Shown piece by piece: positions 18,088 to 26,391 of a DNA stretch of 58,860 nucleotides. Source of the DNA: JBMYZL01 sp049610385 (lineage in GTDB: Bacteria > Bacteroidota > Bacteroidia > Flavobacteriales_D > Sanyastnellaceae); NCBI GenBank assembly GCA_049610385.1, contig JBMYZL010000017.1, positions 1-58,860 of the forward strand. Reading direction: 5' to 3'. The notes under the pieces were generated by a model that was given only the letters and a program-made list of their open reading frames with translations, had not been told where the DNA came from and ran no database searches. The position numbers and the translations under genes were made by a program. The first letter of the stretch is position 1, and every line of letters begins with the position of its first letter.

Positions 18088-20159
18088 ACCACAGGTTCAG
18101 ACTGATTCAATTTTTTGACCATGGTCAAAATGGTGGCTATGGCCACGGATTCATCCGTTTCATCCCGAACATCTACATAAAACTTCACGATGCCCTTGGC
18201 GATGTCATCCTCATCTCGCTTCTCTTGTGCAATCTTTTCTTTCACTGTCAACCTCACGCCGATGGTCATTCCGGGATATACCGGTTTGGTGAATCGAGCC
18301 TCTTCAATCCCATAATTCAACAACACCGGCCCCTTTTTGGGGTCCACAAACAAACCCGCTGCCTTGCTCAAGACAAAATATCCATGGGCGACACGCCGTT
18401 CAAAAATGGTCCCCTCCAAGCTGGTCTCATCCATGTGCGCATAGAAATTGTCTCCACTGACATTTGCGAAATTCACGATGTCAGCCTCCGTAACGGTGTG
18501 TTTATGCGTAAATACGGTGTCTCCAACTTCCAATTCTTCGAAGTGCTTTCGAAACACATGTGGCATCGATTCCTTTTGGCGCCCACCAGGTTGAAATTGT
18601 CCCGTAATTGAGGCAATCATTGTAGGAGAGCCTTGAACGGCTGTTCGTTGCATGTAGTGCCGGACTCCACGAATACCCCCCATCTCTTCTCCTCCACCTG
18701 CACGCCCCGGTCCACCATGTACGAGCAATGGGAGAGGGGAACCATGTCCAGTCGATTCTCGAGCGCAATCTCGATCCAGAACCAAAATACGTCCATGCAT
18801 CGTTGCCGCGCCCCGAACAAATTGCTGAACTTCTTGGGTTTCGTGGCTGGTGATGGAACAGCACAATGACCCTTTTCCTTTTTTGCTCAAAAAAATGGCC
18901 TCATCCAAATCATCGAAAGGCATTAATGTACAGACAGGCCCAAAAGCTTCAATATTGTGGACAGCTTGACCGTCGTGGGGGGTGTCCATGCGGTAAACCT
19001 CTGGTGACATAAATGCACCATCACGAGTTTCACTTTTCACCCAATCGTCAGAATCGCGACGGTAAATGCATTTTGCTTCTTGGCTTATTTTCAGAGATTG
19101 CTCCTTGACTTCCTTGACTTGTTCCATCCCGACCAATGCCCCCATGCGAACTTGCTCCAATCTTGGATCACCGATAATCGTCTGGTCCAACGACTCGGTC
19201 AAATGTTGCTGCACATCGTCCATCAGATGACGTGGAACAAACACCCTCCGTATAGCCGTGCATTTCTGACCACATTTGACTGTAAGCTCTTTGCGAACTT
19301 CTTTTATGAATAAGCCAAATTCTGGGTCCTCAACACGCACATGGCCACCCAAGATGGCAGCATTTAAAGAATCGGCTTCCAAGTTGAAAGGAACGGAGTA
19401 AGTGTTGATGCGTGGATGTGCACGCAACATCTGTCCGGTTGACGCACTTCCGGTGAATGTGACCACGTCTCTTTCATCCACAAAATCCAAAATGTTCCGG
19501 GCCGGACCACAAATAAGTTGTAAAGCGCCGGCTGGAAGAATCCCAGAAGCGTCTATGGCATGAACCACAGCTTCTGTCAGAAAACTTGTATTCGTGGCCG
19601 GCTTTACAATGGCTGGGACGCCAGCCAACCAATTGACCGCCACTTTTTCCAACATTCCCCAAACGGGAAAGTTAAACGCATTTATATGTACGGCGACACC
19701 TTCTTTGGGCACCAAAATATGATGTGCAGAAAAAGTGCCTTGTTTGCTCATGGGCATGCCCTCGCCATCCAAAGCAAACCACGTATCTGGAAATCGTCTT
19801 CGCAAACTGGCATAAGCAAACAAGTTCCCTATGCCACCTTCGATGTCTATCCATGAATCTGCTCGCGTAGCGCCCGTGGCATAACTCAGTTGGTAGAAAC
19901 TCTCTTTTTGCTTGAGCAAATACAAGGCCAAGCGTTTAAGCATTCTACCTCGTTCCTGGAAGGTCATTTTGCGAAGGTTGGGGTTGCCAACATCACGTGC
20001 GTATTGATAGGCATCTGCCAAATCATAATCCGCCTCACCCGCATAAGCCACCGTCTCAGACGATACTGCATCCAACAGCGGCTGGGCCCCCGTTGGACTG
20101 CTTTCAATCCATTGGCCTCCGATGAAATGTCCAAGAAACTGAGGAGTTTGTATTGTCAT
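18084..20159 (-). CDS. paaZ: PaaZ: oxepin-CoA hydrolase / 3-oxo-5,6-dehydrosuberyl-CoA semialdehyde dehydrogenase
   Basis: 691 residues, matching the two-domain PaaZ fusion (about 680). The N-terminal aldehyde dehydrogenase has the catalytic glutamate in NLEADSLNAAIL (about 261) and the nucleophile in GQKCTAIRR (about 300). The C-terminal MaoC hot-dog domain (about 545-691) has the hydratase residues in FANVSGDNFYAHMDE. In phenylacetate degradation PaaZ opens the oxepin-CoA ring and oxidises the resulting aldehyde. None of the other paa genes (paaABCDE, paaG, paaK) is in the window, so it may work with genes elsewhere or on another CoA thioester. It heads a coupled operon of four genes. Confidence 0.93.
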   Translation of the reverse strand: MTIQTPQFLGHFIGGQWIESSPTGAQPLLDAVSSETVAYAGEADYDLADAYQYARDVGNPNLRKMTFQERGRMLKRLALYLLKQKESFYQLSYATGATRADSWIDIEGGIGNLFAYASLRRRFPDTWFALDGEGMPMSKQGTFSAHHILVPKEGVAVHINAFNFPVWGMLEKVAVNWLAGVPAIVKPATNTSFLTEAVVHAIDASGILPAGALQLICGPARNILDFVDERDVVTFTGSASTGQMLRAHPRINTYSVPFNLEADSLNAAILGGHVRVEDPEFGLFIKEVRKELTVKCGQKCTAIRRVFVPRHLMDDVQQHLTESLDQTIIGDPRLEQVRMGALVGMEQVKEVKEQSLKISQEAKCIYRRDSDDWVKSETRDGAFMSPEVYRMDTPHDGQAVHNIEAFGPVCTLMPFDDLDEAIFLSKKGKGSLCCSITSHETQEVQQFVRGAATMHGRILVLDRDCARESTGHGSPLPLLVHGGPGRAGGGEEMGGIRGVRHYMQRTAVQGSPTMIASITGQFQPGGRQKESMPHVFRKHFEELEVGDTVFTHKHTVTEADIVNFANVSGDNFYAHMDETSLEGTIFERRVAHGYFVLSKAAGLFVDPKKGPVLLNYGIEEARFTKPVYPGMTIGVRLTVKEKIAQEKRDEDDIAKGIVKFYVDVRDETDESVAIATILTMVKKLNQSEPVV

Positions 20160-20197
20160 GGTGTTCTTTGCTGGATTTTCATGCGCAAGTTACCGAG

Positions 20198-20216
20198 GTT
20201 TGGATTTGAGCCAAAC
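20198..20216. promoter_or_regulatory. Candidate operator: perfect inverted repeat upstream of paaZ
   Basis: GTTTGG (20198-20203) and CCAAAC (20211-20216) are perfect inverted arms with a 7-nt spacer. The site lies 39-57 nt before the paaZ start and covers a possible minus-strand -33 element (TTTGG) of that operon. A repressor site is inferred from position and symmetry only. Confidence 0.3.
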
Positions 20217-20291
20217 ATGCACGACATTTACACTCATCGAACAGATATCCACATACGTCTATGAAAATTTAACCAACTTCGATAAAAGAAG

Positions 20292-20324
20292 TTTGGGATT
20301 TTTGAGAACTTATGTGTATCTTGG
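20292..20324 (+). promoter_or_regulatory. Candidate promoter of the T9SS cargo gene at 20364
   Basis: TTTG (20292-20295), 21 nt, then TATCTTGG (20317-20324; five of six fixed bases of TAnnTTTG). It predicts a start near 20331 and a leader of about 33 nt. Confidence 0.45.
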
Positions 20325-20363
20325 TCTCGATATTGAGTCAGAAACATCTAACAACACAATCAA

Positions 20364-21332
20364 ATGAAGAACCTTTTCACTTTGGCTGCTGCTTTGTTCC
20401 TCGGATTTGGGGCGAATGCCAGCAACGTTGAGTTGGTCGTCGAAGCAGTAGACAACGGCGGTCAGGTTGAAGGAAATACTTTCCGTGTTTACGCGGTACT
20501 TCCTTCTGTCGAACATTCTCTCCACGCAGTTTATGCTGATGGTGAGCACGTATTGAACATCGCTACGACAGGCGAATTTTTCCAGCACCAGTATGGTAGC
20601 TTCTCTTCACTCGATGTGAACGAGCAGATTGTCGCGTTGGATAACTCTTTGGCATTTGACACTTGGGTCACCATCGGTGCTCAGAACAGCCAAAACAATA
20701 ACTTGTGGACTGTAGGTATCGATTACAACAACTTCTTGAGCGGGTCTGAATTGACCGTAACCGATGGAGCTTGGTTTGTTGTGCCTACTGATGTTCAAGC
20801 AGTAGCAGAAGCAGGAAACCGCGTTTTGTTGATGCAATTGACAACTGACGGTACTGCAACTGGTATTTTGAATCTCCAGGGATGGGATGCCGAAGGAAAC
20901 GCATGGCGCGCACAAGATTTGACTTTCACTTCTGATGACGCTCAAGTCTTCGGCTGCACAGATGCCACAGCGACTAACTTCAATGCAGATGCCACATACA
21001 ATGATGGATCTTGCGAGGCAAATGAGAATGGTCCCAGCACTGGCTTCACAAATGTTGATGCCACTGTTGAGTGGAGCGTTTTCCCTAACCCAGTATTCGA
21101 AAGCACGTTCAGCGTAAAGTTTGATCGTGAGTTGAAGCTCGGAGGTGAAAACATGATTCTTGAGGTTACTGACATGGCCGGTAAGGTTGTCATGTCTTCA
21201 GAAGTTGCACAGGATAACGTTGTAGGTGGTAACCGAATCGTTGTCAAGCACAGCTTGGCTGCTGGTAACTACACTGTTGCCGTGAAGCACAACAACTTCT
21301 CAGACGCTCAGAACATCGTTGTTACTCGCTAA
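20364..21332 (+). CDS. T9SS-sorted secreted protein with one Cys-repeat motif
   Basis: 322 residues. The signal peptide (about 1-19, cleavage after ANA) precedes a beta-rich domain of about 170 residues (NVELVVEAVDNGGQ...). One copy of the Cys motif (GCTDATATNFNADATYNDGSC, about residues 195-215) follows, then a type A T9SS domain starting WSVFPNPV and ending NIVVTR. The Cys motif is the same unit that is repeated many times in the gene at 694, here joined to a T9SS domain instead of the GDLN tail. Codon choice leans towards AAC, TTC and GGT, as in strongly expressed genes; that reading is impressionistic. Its own promoter and terminator make it monocistronic. Confidence 0.85.
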   Translation: MKNLFTLAAALFLGFGANASNVELVVEAVDNGGQVEGNTFRVYAVLPSVEHSLHAVYADGEHVLNIATTGEFFQHQYGSFSSLDVNEQIVALDNSLAFDTWVTIGAQNSQNNNLWTVGIDYNNFLSGSELTVTDGAWFVVPTDVQAVAEAGNRVLLMQLTTDGTATGILNLQGWDAEGNAWRAQDLTFTSDDAQVFGCTDATATNFNADATYNDGSCEANENGPSTGFTNVDATVEWSVFPNPVFESTFSVKFDRELKLGGENMILEVTDMAGKVVMSSEVAQDNVVGGNRIVVKHSLAAGNYTVAVKHNNFSDAQNIVVTR

Positions 21333-21360
21333 TACAACGTCGTTTCTCGACCTATATCAG

Positions 21361-21388
21361 AAGGGCCGCCCAGCAGGGTGGCCCTTTT
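21361..21388 (+). terminator. Intrinsic terminator of the T9SS cargo gene
   Basis: Arms 21361-21371 and 21376-21386 form an 11-bp stem (AAGGGCCGCCC / GGGTGGCCCTT, one G-T pair) with an AGCA loop and a run of four T (21385-21388). Confidence 0.85.
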
Positions 21389-21438
21389 GATTTGAATCAC
21401 ATTTCTTTTGATACATTGCGCAACCAAAATATCAGAGC

Positions 21439-22815
21439 ATGCTTACGTTGCGCCACCGACCAAACAACGCACTTCTCATCCTTCTCATTTTCATTGGATG
21501 TTCGACTTCACCACGGAAACCATCACAAACCGCAGTGTTGGCATGTTCTCCGATGTTGGGTCATGTCAGCATGAGAGGCGTACAAATATGGGCCCAAAGT
21601 GAAAAACCGGAAGTTACCTTAGAACTGGAAATTCGATTATCCAGGACAGATTCACTTGTAGCTCAGGCACAGGCCAAAACCCATCCAATTTTTCGAACGC
21701 ACACTTTCGACATTGGGAATCTAGAGCCTGGAAACGATTATGAGGCCCACATACTGAGCGTGGGTAAGGAAATTTCTAAAGCCTTGAAATTTCATACTCA
21801 ACCTTTGTGGGATTATCGAACGGATCCACCAGCATTTAAATTGGTTACAGGAAGCTGTTCTTACGTCAACGAAGAAGTTTACGATCGACCTGGTGAGCCA
21901 TATGGTGGAGGCTACGAGATTTTCGAATCCATCGCGGCATCACGTCCAGATGTGATGCTTTGGCTTGGGGACAATGTTTATCTGCGGGAAGTTGACTTCC
22001 AATCCATTCATGGCTATGCGCACAGATATTCCCACATGCGTGCATTACCAGAAATTCAAGATTTGCTTGCAGCTTGTCCTCATTATGCGATCTGGGATGA
22101 CCATGATTTTGGGCCCAATGATTCCGATGGCTCTTGGCTGCACAAGAATTGGGCAAAAGAAGCCTTTGAAGCCTTCTGGGCGAATCCTACTTATGGTATT
22201 CCGAATCGAACTGAAGGCATTGCCACAGCATTCCGATTTGTAGATATGGATTTTTTTCTCCTTGACAATCGATACAACCGTGTAAATCACGGCGTCAAAA
22301 CCATTTCTTCTGAAATCTTGGGTACGGATCAAGTAGATTGGCTTGTTCAAGCATTACGCAATTCGCGTGCGCCGTTCAAATTTGTGGCCATTGGTGGGCA
22401 AGTAATTTCAGATGCAGCCATTTATGAAAACATGGCGCAATTTCCAGAAGAACGTAACACCTTGCTGAATCGGATTGATGAAGAAGGCATTCGGGGCGTC
22501 ATTTTTCTCACTGGGGACCGGCACAATACCGAGTTGAGTCGATTGGAACTTCCCAAAGGAGGTCTTGTTTACGATTTGACCGCCAGTCCGCTCACCAGCG
22601 GCAGTTACGATCATACAGATGAGCCCAATCACCATCGCGTAGATGGTTCGATGGTAGGAGTCCGCAATTATGCCGAACTGTCATTCTCAGGACCCCGAAA
22701 AGAGCGAAAGTGTGTCATTGGCATCCATGATGTCAATGGCAACTTATTGTGGAAGTACACCTTGCAAGCAAAAGACTGGACGACGTCCAATCAATCCTCG
22801 TCAGTCAATAAATGA
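21439..22815 (+). CDS. PhoD-like phosphodiesterase/alkaline phosphatase, lipoprotein
   Basis: 458 residues. The N-terminus LLILLIFIGCS is a lipoprotein signal (Cys about 21). Residues 30-115 form a fibronectin-like N-terminal domain typical of PhoD. The metallophosphoesterase core shows GSCSYVN (about 138), WLGDNVYLRE (about 175), IWDDHDFGPNDSDG (about 218) and LTGDRHNTELS (about 358), the expected metal ligands. The family cleaves phosphate mono- and diesters at the cell surface. The last 25 nt overlap a convergent small gene. Confidence 0.88.
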   Translation: MLTLRHRPNNALLILLIFIGCSTSPRKPSQTAVLACSPMLGHVSMRGVQIWAQSEKPEVTLELEIRLSRTDSLVAQAQAKTHPIFRTHTFDIGNLEPGNDYEAHILSVGKEISKALKFHTQPLWDYRTDPPAFKLVTGSCSYVNEEVYDRPGEPYGGGYEIFESIAASRPDVMLWLGDNVYLREVDFQSIHGYAHRYSHMRALPEIQDLLAACPHYAIWDDHDFGPNDSDGSWLHKNWAKEAFEAFWANPTYGIPNRTEGIATAFRFVDMDFFLLDNRYNRVNHGVKTISSEILGTDQVDWLVQALRNSRAPFKFVAIGGQVISDAAIYENMAQFPEERNTLLNRIDEEGIRGVIFLTGDRHNTELSRLELPKGGLVYDLTASPLTSGSYDHTDEPNHHRVDGSMVGVRNYAELSFSGPRKERKCVIGIHDVNGNLLWKYTLQAKDWTTSNQSSSVNK

Positions 22816-23012
22816 CGGGTGTTCAATCGCTCATCAAGCTTGACCAAATAGTTGACGCCGTCAATGGTCACACGCAGGGCCTTGTAAATCATTTCTTTTC
22901 CCGGAACCAAAATTTCAAAAGCATGTTCCTCATATCCGTCAGGATACATGGCTTTCAGTGTTTCCCGCATTTGAACAGGCATTTTGCGGTAGCTAATAAT
23001 CAAGTTTCTCAT
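22791..23012 (-). CDS. Small conserved-looking hypothetical protein
   Basis: 73 residues from the ATG at 23010-23012 (an in-frame ATG 10 codons earlier is possible). The sequence begins MRNLIISYRKMPVQMRETL and contains FEILVPGKEMIYKALRV and a YLVKLDERL strand, suggesting a small alpha/beta protein. I recognise the general type from Bacteroidota genomes but know no function. It overlaps the end of the PhoD-like gene and is divergent from the cupin-methyltransferase gene. Confidence 0.7.
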   Translation of the reverse strand: MRNLIISYRKMPVQMRETLKAMYPDGYEEHAFEILVPGKEMIYKALRVTIDGVNYLVKLDERLNTRHLLTDED

Positions 23013-23102
23013 GGCATTGAGGTTGGTTGAGTGCAAAATCAACTTGCCTATACCGGAGAACAGATTGAAAGGTTACATTTTGTGAATTCTCTCGTCCTCA
23101 AA

Positions 23103-23117
23103 TGTGTATTTTACACG
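23103..23117. promoter_or_regulatory. Possible operator in the divergent 23.0-23.1 kb region
   Basis: GTGTA and TACAC are inverted arms around TTT within 23103-23117, 21 nt before the start of the cupin-methyltransferase gene. Symmetry and position are the only evidence. Confidence 0.2.
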
Positions 23118-23137
23118 CACACCATACACTCGAGAAA

Positions 23138-24526
23138 ATGACCCTTTCTGAATTGATTGATCAAATCTTAAAAGAGACTCCAGAGGGGTTCGATTATGAA
23201 TGGCTAGGCGACTTTGTTCGTCGAATTGATTGGCAAGGTTTGCAGTGGCTACAGGCATTGCCCACTGCTGACAATCCCGAAGATTATGGACGCAACATCA
23301 TTAGCTTGGAGCCTTTTGAACTGGTCTTGTTGCATTGGCCACCAGGTGTGGAAAGTGCAGTGCATTTGCACAATGGTTTCTGGGGCTATGTTTTGTGTTT
23401 GGAAGGAACTGTAGAAAATGTAGCTTTCGATTTGTCGAAAGAAGGGCAATTGAGCAAAAACGCTGTAGTACAAGCGCAAGCCGGAGGCATCTTGCCTGAA
23501 CCCGACGGAACCATTCATTTGATCCGAAATGGAAGCCAGAACGAAAGACTGGTCACGTTGCATTTCTACAGCCCCGCTTTGGACAACCTGGATGGCCTAA
23601 AACTCTATGATTTGGCGACAGGCACCATCAAAATTTGTAATGAACAAGCGACTTCAGCTTCATTGGATTTGACCCCTTCATGCTACAAAGAAATCGAGCA
23701 TGGCGCATTCCAATTCATGGCACATGAGCATGGAGACTCACATGAATTGATTCCCATATTGCCCAAACCCGAAAGTGATGAAATTTCCCGTTTGATTCGC
23801 GCTTATTACAATGAGCAGGCCTCCACTTATGACTCCCACGATGCTCGTCATTCAAAGCGAAAAAAATACACACACGGGATCAACTGTTTGATTGCTGAAG
23901 GCCTCAAATCCATCCACAAGGAGGATGGATTGAAACGGGTGCTGCATGTGGCTTGCGGCACCGGCAGAAGGGCGCTCGAAATCCAAGAACTGACTGGAAT
24001 CAACTATGCCAAACATGGATTCGACATGAGTCCAGAAATGGTTGAAATTGCAGAATCACGTGGCTTGGTGGTCACTTCAGGACACCTCTTGGAAAACACC
24101 CCCCCTCAACCAGGCGGATATGACGCCATTACATTTTTGTATGCTTATGGACACCTGAGTGATTCACAAGAACGGTTTGCCGCCTTGAAACGCTTGCATC
24201 AATGGTTGCGTCCAGGTGGTAGGCTCTATTTCGATGCCTTCAACATTGACAATCCCTACGAATGGGGTCACCAAGCCAAAGCGCTGCACGAAACCTACCA
24301 AATGGGTAAACAGGGATATGAAGCCGGTGATGTTTTCTACAGGCGAAAAGGCGGTGAATCCATGGCATTTTTGCATTACAGCAGTTTAGATGCATTGATG
24401 GACATCTTGAACACAATCGGTTTCGATACCCTGCGCATAGAACATGTTGGGTACTCGAAACAATCCGGTGAATTGGTGAGCGAAGGGGGCAACCTATTTT
24501 TGGAAGTACAGAAGTCACACCATTAA
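23138..24526 (+). CDS. Fusion of cysteine dioxygenase-like cupin and SAM methyltransferase
   Basis: 462 residues from the ATG at 23138. Residues about 40-150 are a cysteine dioxygenase-type cupin: YGRNIISLEPFELVLLHW, PPGVESAVHLHNGFWGYV with Fe-binding His76 and His78, LEGTVENVAF, and the third histidine (His127) in GTIHLIRNG. The position equivalent to the mammalian crosslink cysteine is Gly, as in bacterial enzymes. Residues about 215-455 are a class I methyltransferase: YYNEQASTYD, motif I HVACGTGRRALEI, GFDMSPEMVEIAESRG and LRPGGRLYFDAF. The cupin should oxidise a thiol; the methyltransferase acceptor is unknown. pdxH follows 5 nt later, suggesting a link to sulfur amino-acid or PLP metabolism. 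A start at 23102 is less likely. Confidence 0.85.
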   Translation: MTLSELIDQILKETPEGFDYEWLGDFVRRIDWQGLQWLQALPTADNPEDYGRNIISLEPFELVLLHWPPGVESAVHLHNGFWGYVLCLEGTVENVAFDLSKEGQLSKNAVVQAQAGGILPEPDGTIHLIRNGSQNERLVTLHFYSPALDNLDGLKLYDLATGTIKICNEQATSASLDLTPSCYKEIEHGAFQFMAHEHGDSHELIPILPKPESDEISRLIRAYYNEQASTYDSHDARHSKRKKYTHGINCLIAEGLKSIHKEDGLKRVLHVACGTGRRALEIQELTGINYAKHGFDMSPEMVEIAESRGLVVTSGHLLENTPPQPGGYDAITFLYAYGHLSDSQERFAALKRLHQWLRPGGRLYFDAFNIDNPYEWGHQAKALHETYQMGKQGYEAGDVFYRRKGGESMAFLHYSSLDALMDILNTIGFDTLRIEHVGYSKQSGELVSEGGNLFLEVQKSHH

Positions 24527-24531
24527 TCAGG

Positions 24532-25185
24532 ATGAAGAACAACCTCCACAACGTTCGAAAAGACTACCAAAAAGCGACCCTGTCCATGGCAGAGGCGCCA
24601 ACCCATCCCGACATGCTGATTCAACAATGGATGGGAGAGGCTGAAGAAAATGACCCACATGATTTCAATGCTTTTGTATTGAGCACTGCCAATCTCAATG
24701 GCGAACCGTCAGCACGCGTGGTTTTGGCCCGTGCAATTTCTCCAATTGGATTGACCTTTTACACGAATTACCAATCTCGAAAAGGCAAGGAGTTGATAGC
24801 CAATCCAAGGGCTGCGGCTACATTCTTTTGGAAAGATCTGGAACGACAATTGCGAATTTCAGGTGCTGTCCACAAATTGAATCCACAAGAGAGTGATGCT
24901 TATTTTGCTTCAAGACCTCGTGCGAGCCAAATTGGAGCATGGGCATCACAACAATCGCAGACCTTGAAAGGAGGAGCGGACGAACTCACCTCGGCCGTAG
25001 AAGAGATGAATGCCCGGTTTCATTCAAAAGATAACATCCCACGACCGAACCATTGGGGCGGTTTTCAGATTTCGCTAGATCAAGTGGAGTTTTGGCAAGG
25101 ACGACCCAATCGACTCCACCAGCGACTCCAATATACGCGGGAGCCAAACGGGGCCACATACGAGATCGAATGGTTAAATCCTTAG
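24532..25185 (+). CDS. pdxH: Pyridoxamine 5'-phosphate oxidase
   Basis: 217 residues, the normal PdxH size. FMN- and substrate-binding blocks are intact: SARVVLARAISPIGLTFYTN, SRKGKELIANPRAAATFFW, ERQLRISGAV, FASRPRASQIGAWAS and the C-terminal EFWQGRPNRLHQR. It converts pyridoxine/pyridoxamine 5'-phosphate to PLP. It is placed 5 nt after the cupin-methyltransferase gene, so probably in one transcript. Its stop codon overlaps that of the convergent rlmI-like gene by 4 nt. Confidence 0.95.
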   Translation: MKNNLHNVRKDYQKATLSMAEAPTHPDMLIQQWMGEAEENDPHDFNAFVLSTANLNGEPSARVVLARAISPIGLTFYTNYQSRKGKELIANPRAAATFFWKDLERQLRISGAVHKLNPQESDAYFASRPRASQIGAWASQQSQTLKGGADELTSAVEEMNARFHSKDNIPRPNHWGGFQISLDQVEFWQGRPNRLHQRLQYTREPNGATYEIEWLNP

Positions 25186-26381
25186 ATCACCCGAAGAACC
25201 AAGCCCTTCAAATAAGCGCCTTCCGGATGAAATGCACTCACTGGATGATCAGCTGGCTGATGTAAACGATGTAAGATCTGAACTTCTCGGTCTGCAGCGA
25301 TGGCTGCGGCGATAACGGTATTGGTGAACAAACGGTCATCAACTGCCTGAGAACAGCTGAATGTCATCAGCATGCCACCTGGTTTCATGGATTGTAATGT
25401 CCGCATATTGATTCGTTTGTACCCTTGGACAGCTGCGTGTCTCGCCGAGGCACTTTTGGCAAATGCTGGAGGGTCCAAGACCACGAGGTCATATGCACCG
25501 ACACCTTCTTTCAAAAATGACATGGCATCCGCTTCAATGATTCGATGCAAATCGCCGAATCCATTTCGTTCTGCATTGGAGTGAGCCACTTCCAAAGCAC
25601 GTGCTGAACTGTCCAAACTTGTTGCCTCTGCTGCTCCTCCTTTCAAGGCAGAAATGGAAAATCCTCCCGTGTAGCTGAAAACATTCAGGACCTTGAGCCC
25701 CTCAGCCAACTTGCCAAGGAGGTGTCGGTTTTCACGTTGGTCCAAGAAAAAGCCTGTCTTTTGGCCTTGAACCACATCCACTTCAAAGGTCATCCCATGC
25801 TCCAATGCCAGAACTGTTTCTGCATTCAGGTCACCAAATACCCAACCATCAGGTTGAGGAGTTCGGTTGGAGTGCTTCGCCAATACCTTCTCACTCTTGT
25901 TGTAAATGCCTCGCAAATCACTTCCCAATTCTAGCTTAAAGGCAGAAATGATGGCATCCATGGACAAGGCCATGCCCATGGAATGCGTTTGGATCACTAA
26001 GACCCCATCATACCAATCCGCAATCAAACCGGGCAAACCATCTCCTTCGGCATGAATCAATCGACATGCATTTTGTCCTGGATTGTCAAGCAATCCGAGC
26101 CGACGTCGTAAATCTATCGCCCTCGCAATGCGAGTCGACCACCAACCGTCATCCGGAGCGTCTTGCTCTCCAAAAACAAGCATGCGTATGGCAATGGAGG
26201 TTCCAGGTGAGTAATGCCCCCAGCCCAATCGTCGCCCCTTGTTCGCCAGCACTTCAACAAGTTGCCCGTCTTCAATTCCTGGAGGCATCTCTTTGATGGC
26301 ACCGCTGAACACCCAGGGATGCCTGCGCAAAACACCAGCATCCTTTTTGGCTTTGAGTCGAATGGATTGGGGCTGCTTCAT
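25182..26381 (-). CDS. rlmI: RlmI-like 23S rRNA m5C methyltransferase (PUA + SAM domains)
   Basis: 399 residues. An N-terminal PUA-like domain (about 5-75: LKAKKDAGVLRRHPWVFSGAI) is followed by a linker (GLPGLIADWYDG) and a Rossmann methyltransferase with GQKTGFFLDQRENR, LNVFSYTGGFSISALKGGA and the motif LDPPAFAKS. The cysteine in FSCSQ near residue 345 fits the m5C mechanism of the RlmI/YccW family. It lies 10 nt after recQ and is probably its operon partner. Confidence 0.88.
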   Translation of the reverse strand: MKQPQSIRLKAKKDAGVLRRHPWVFSGAIKEMPPGIEDGQLVEVLANKGRRLGWGHYSPGTSIAIRMLVFGEQDAPDDGWWSTRIARAIDLRRRLGLLDNPGQNACRLIHAEGDGLPGLIADWYDGVLVIQTHSMGMALSMDAIISAFKLELGSDLRGIYNKSEKVLAKHSNRTPQPDGWVFGDLNAETVLALEHGMTFEVDVVQGQKTGFFLDQRENRHLLGKLAEGLKVLNVFSYTGGFSISALKGGAAEATSLDSSARALEVAHSNAERNGFGDLHRIIEADAMSFLKEGVGAYDLVVLDPPAFAKSASARHAAVQGYKRINMRTLQSMKPGGMLMTFSCSQAVDDRLFTNTVIAAAIAADREVQILHRLHQPADHPVSAFHPEGAYLKGLVLRVI

Positions 26382-26391
26382 GATTGCGAAA

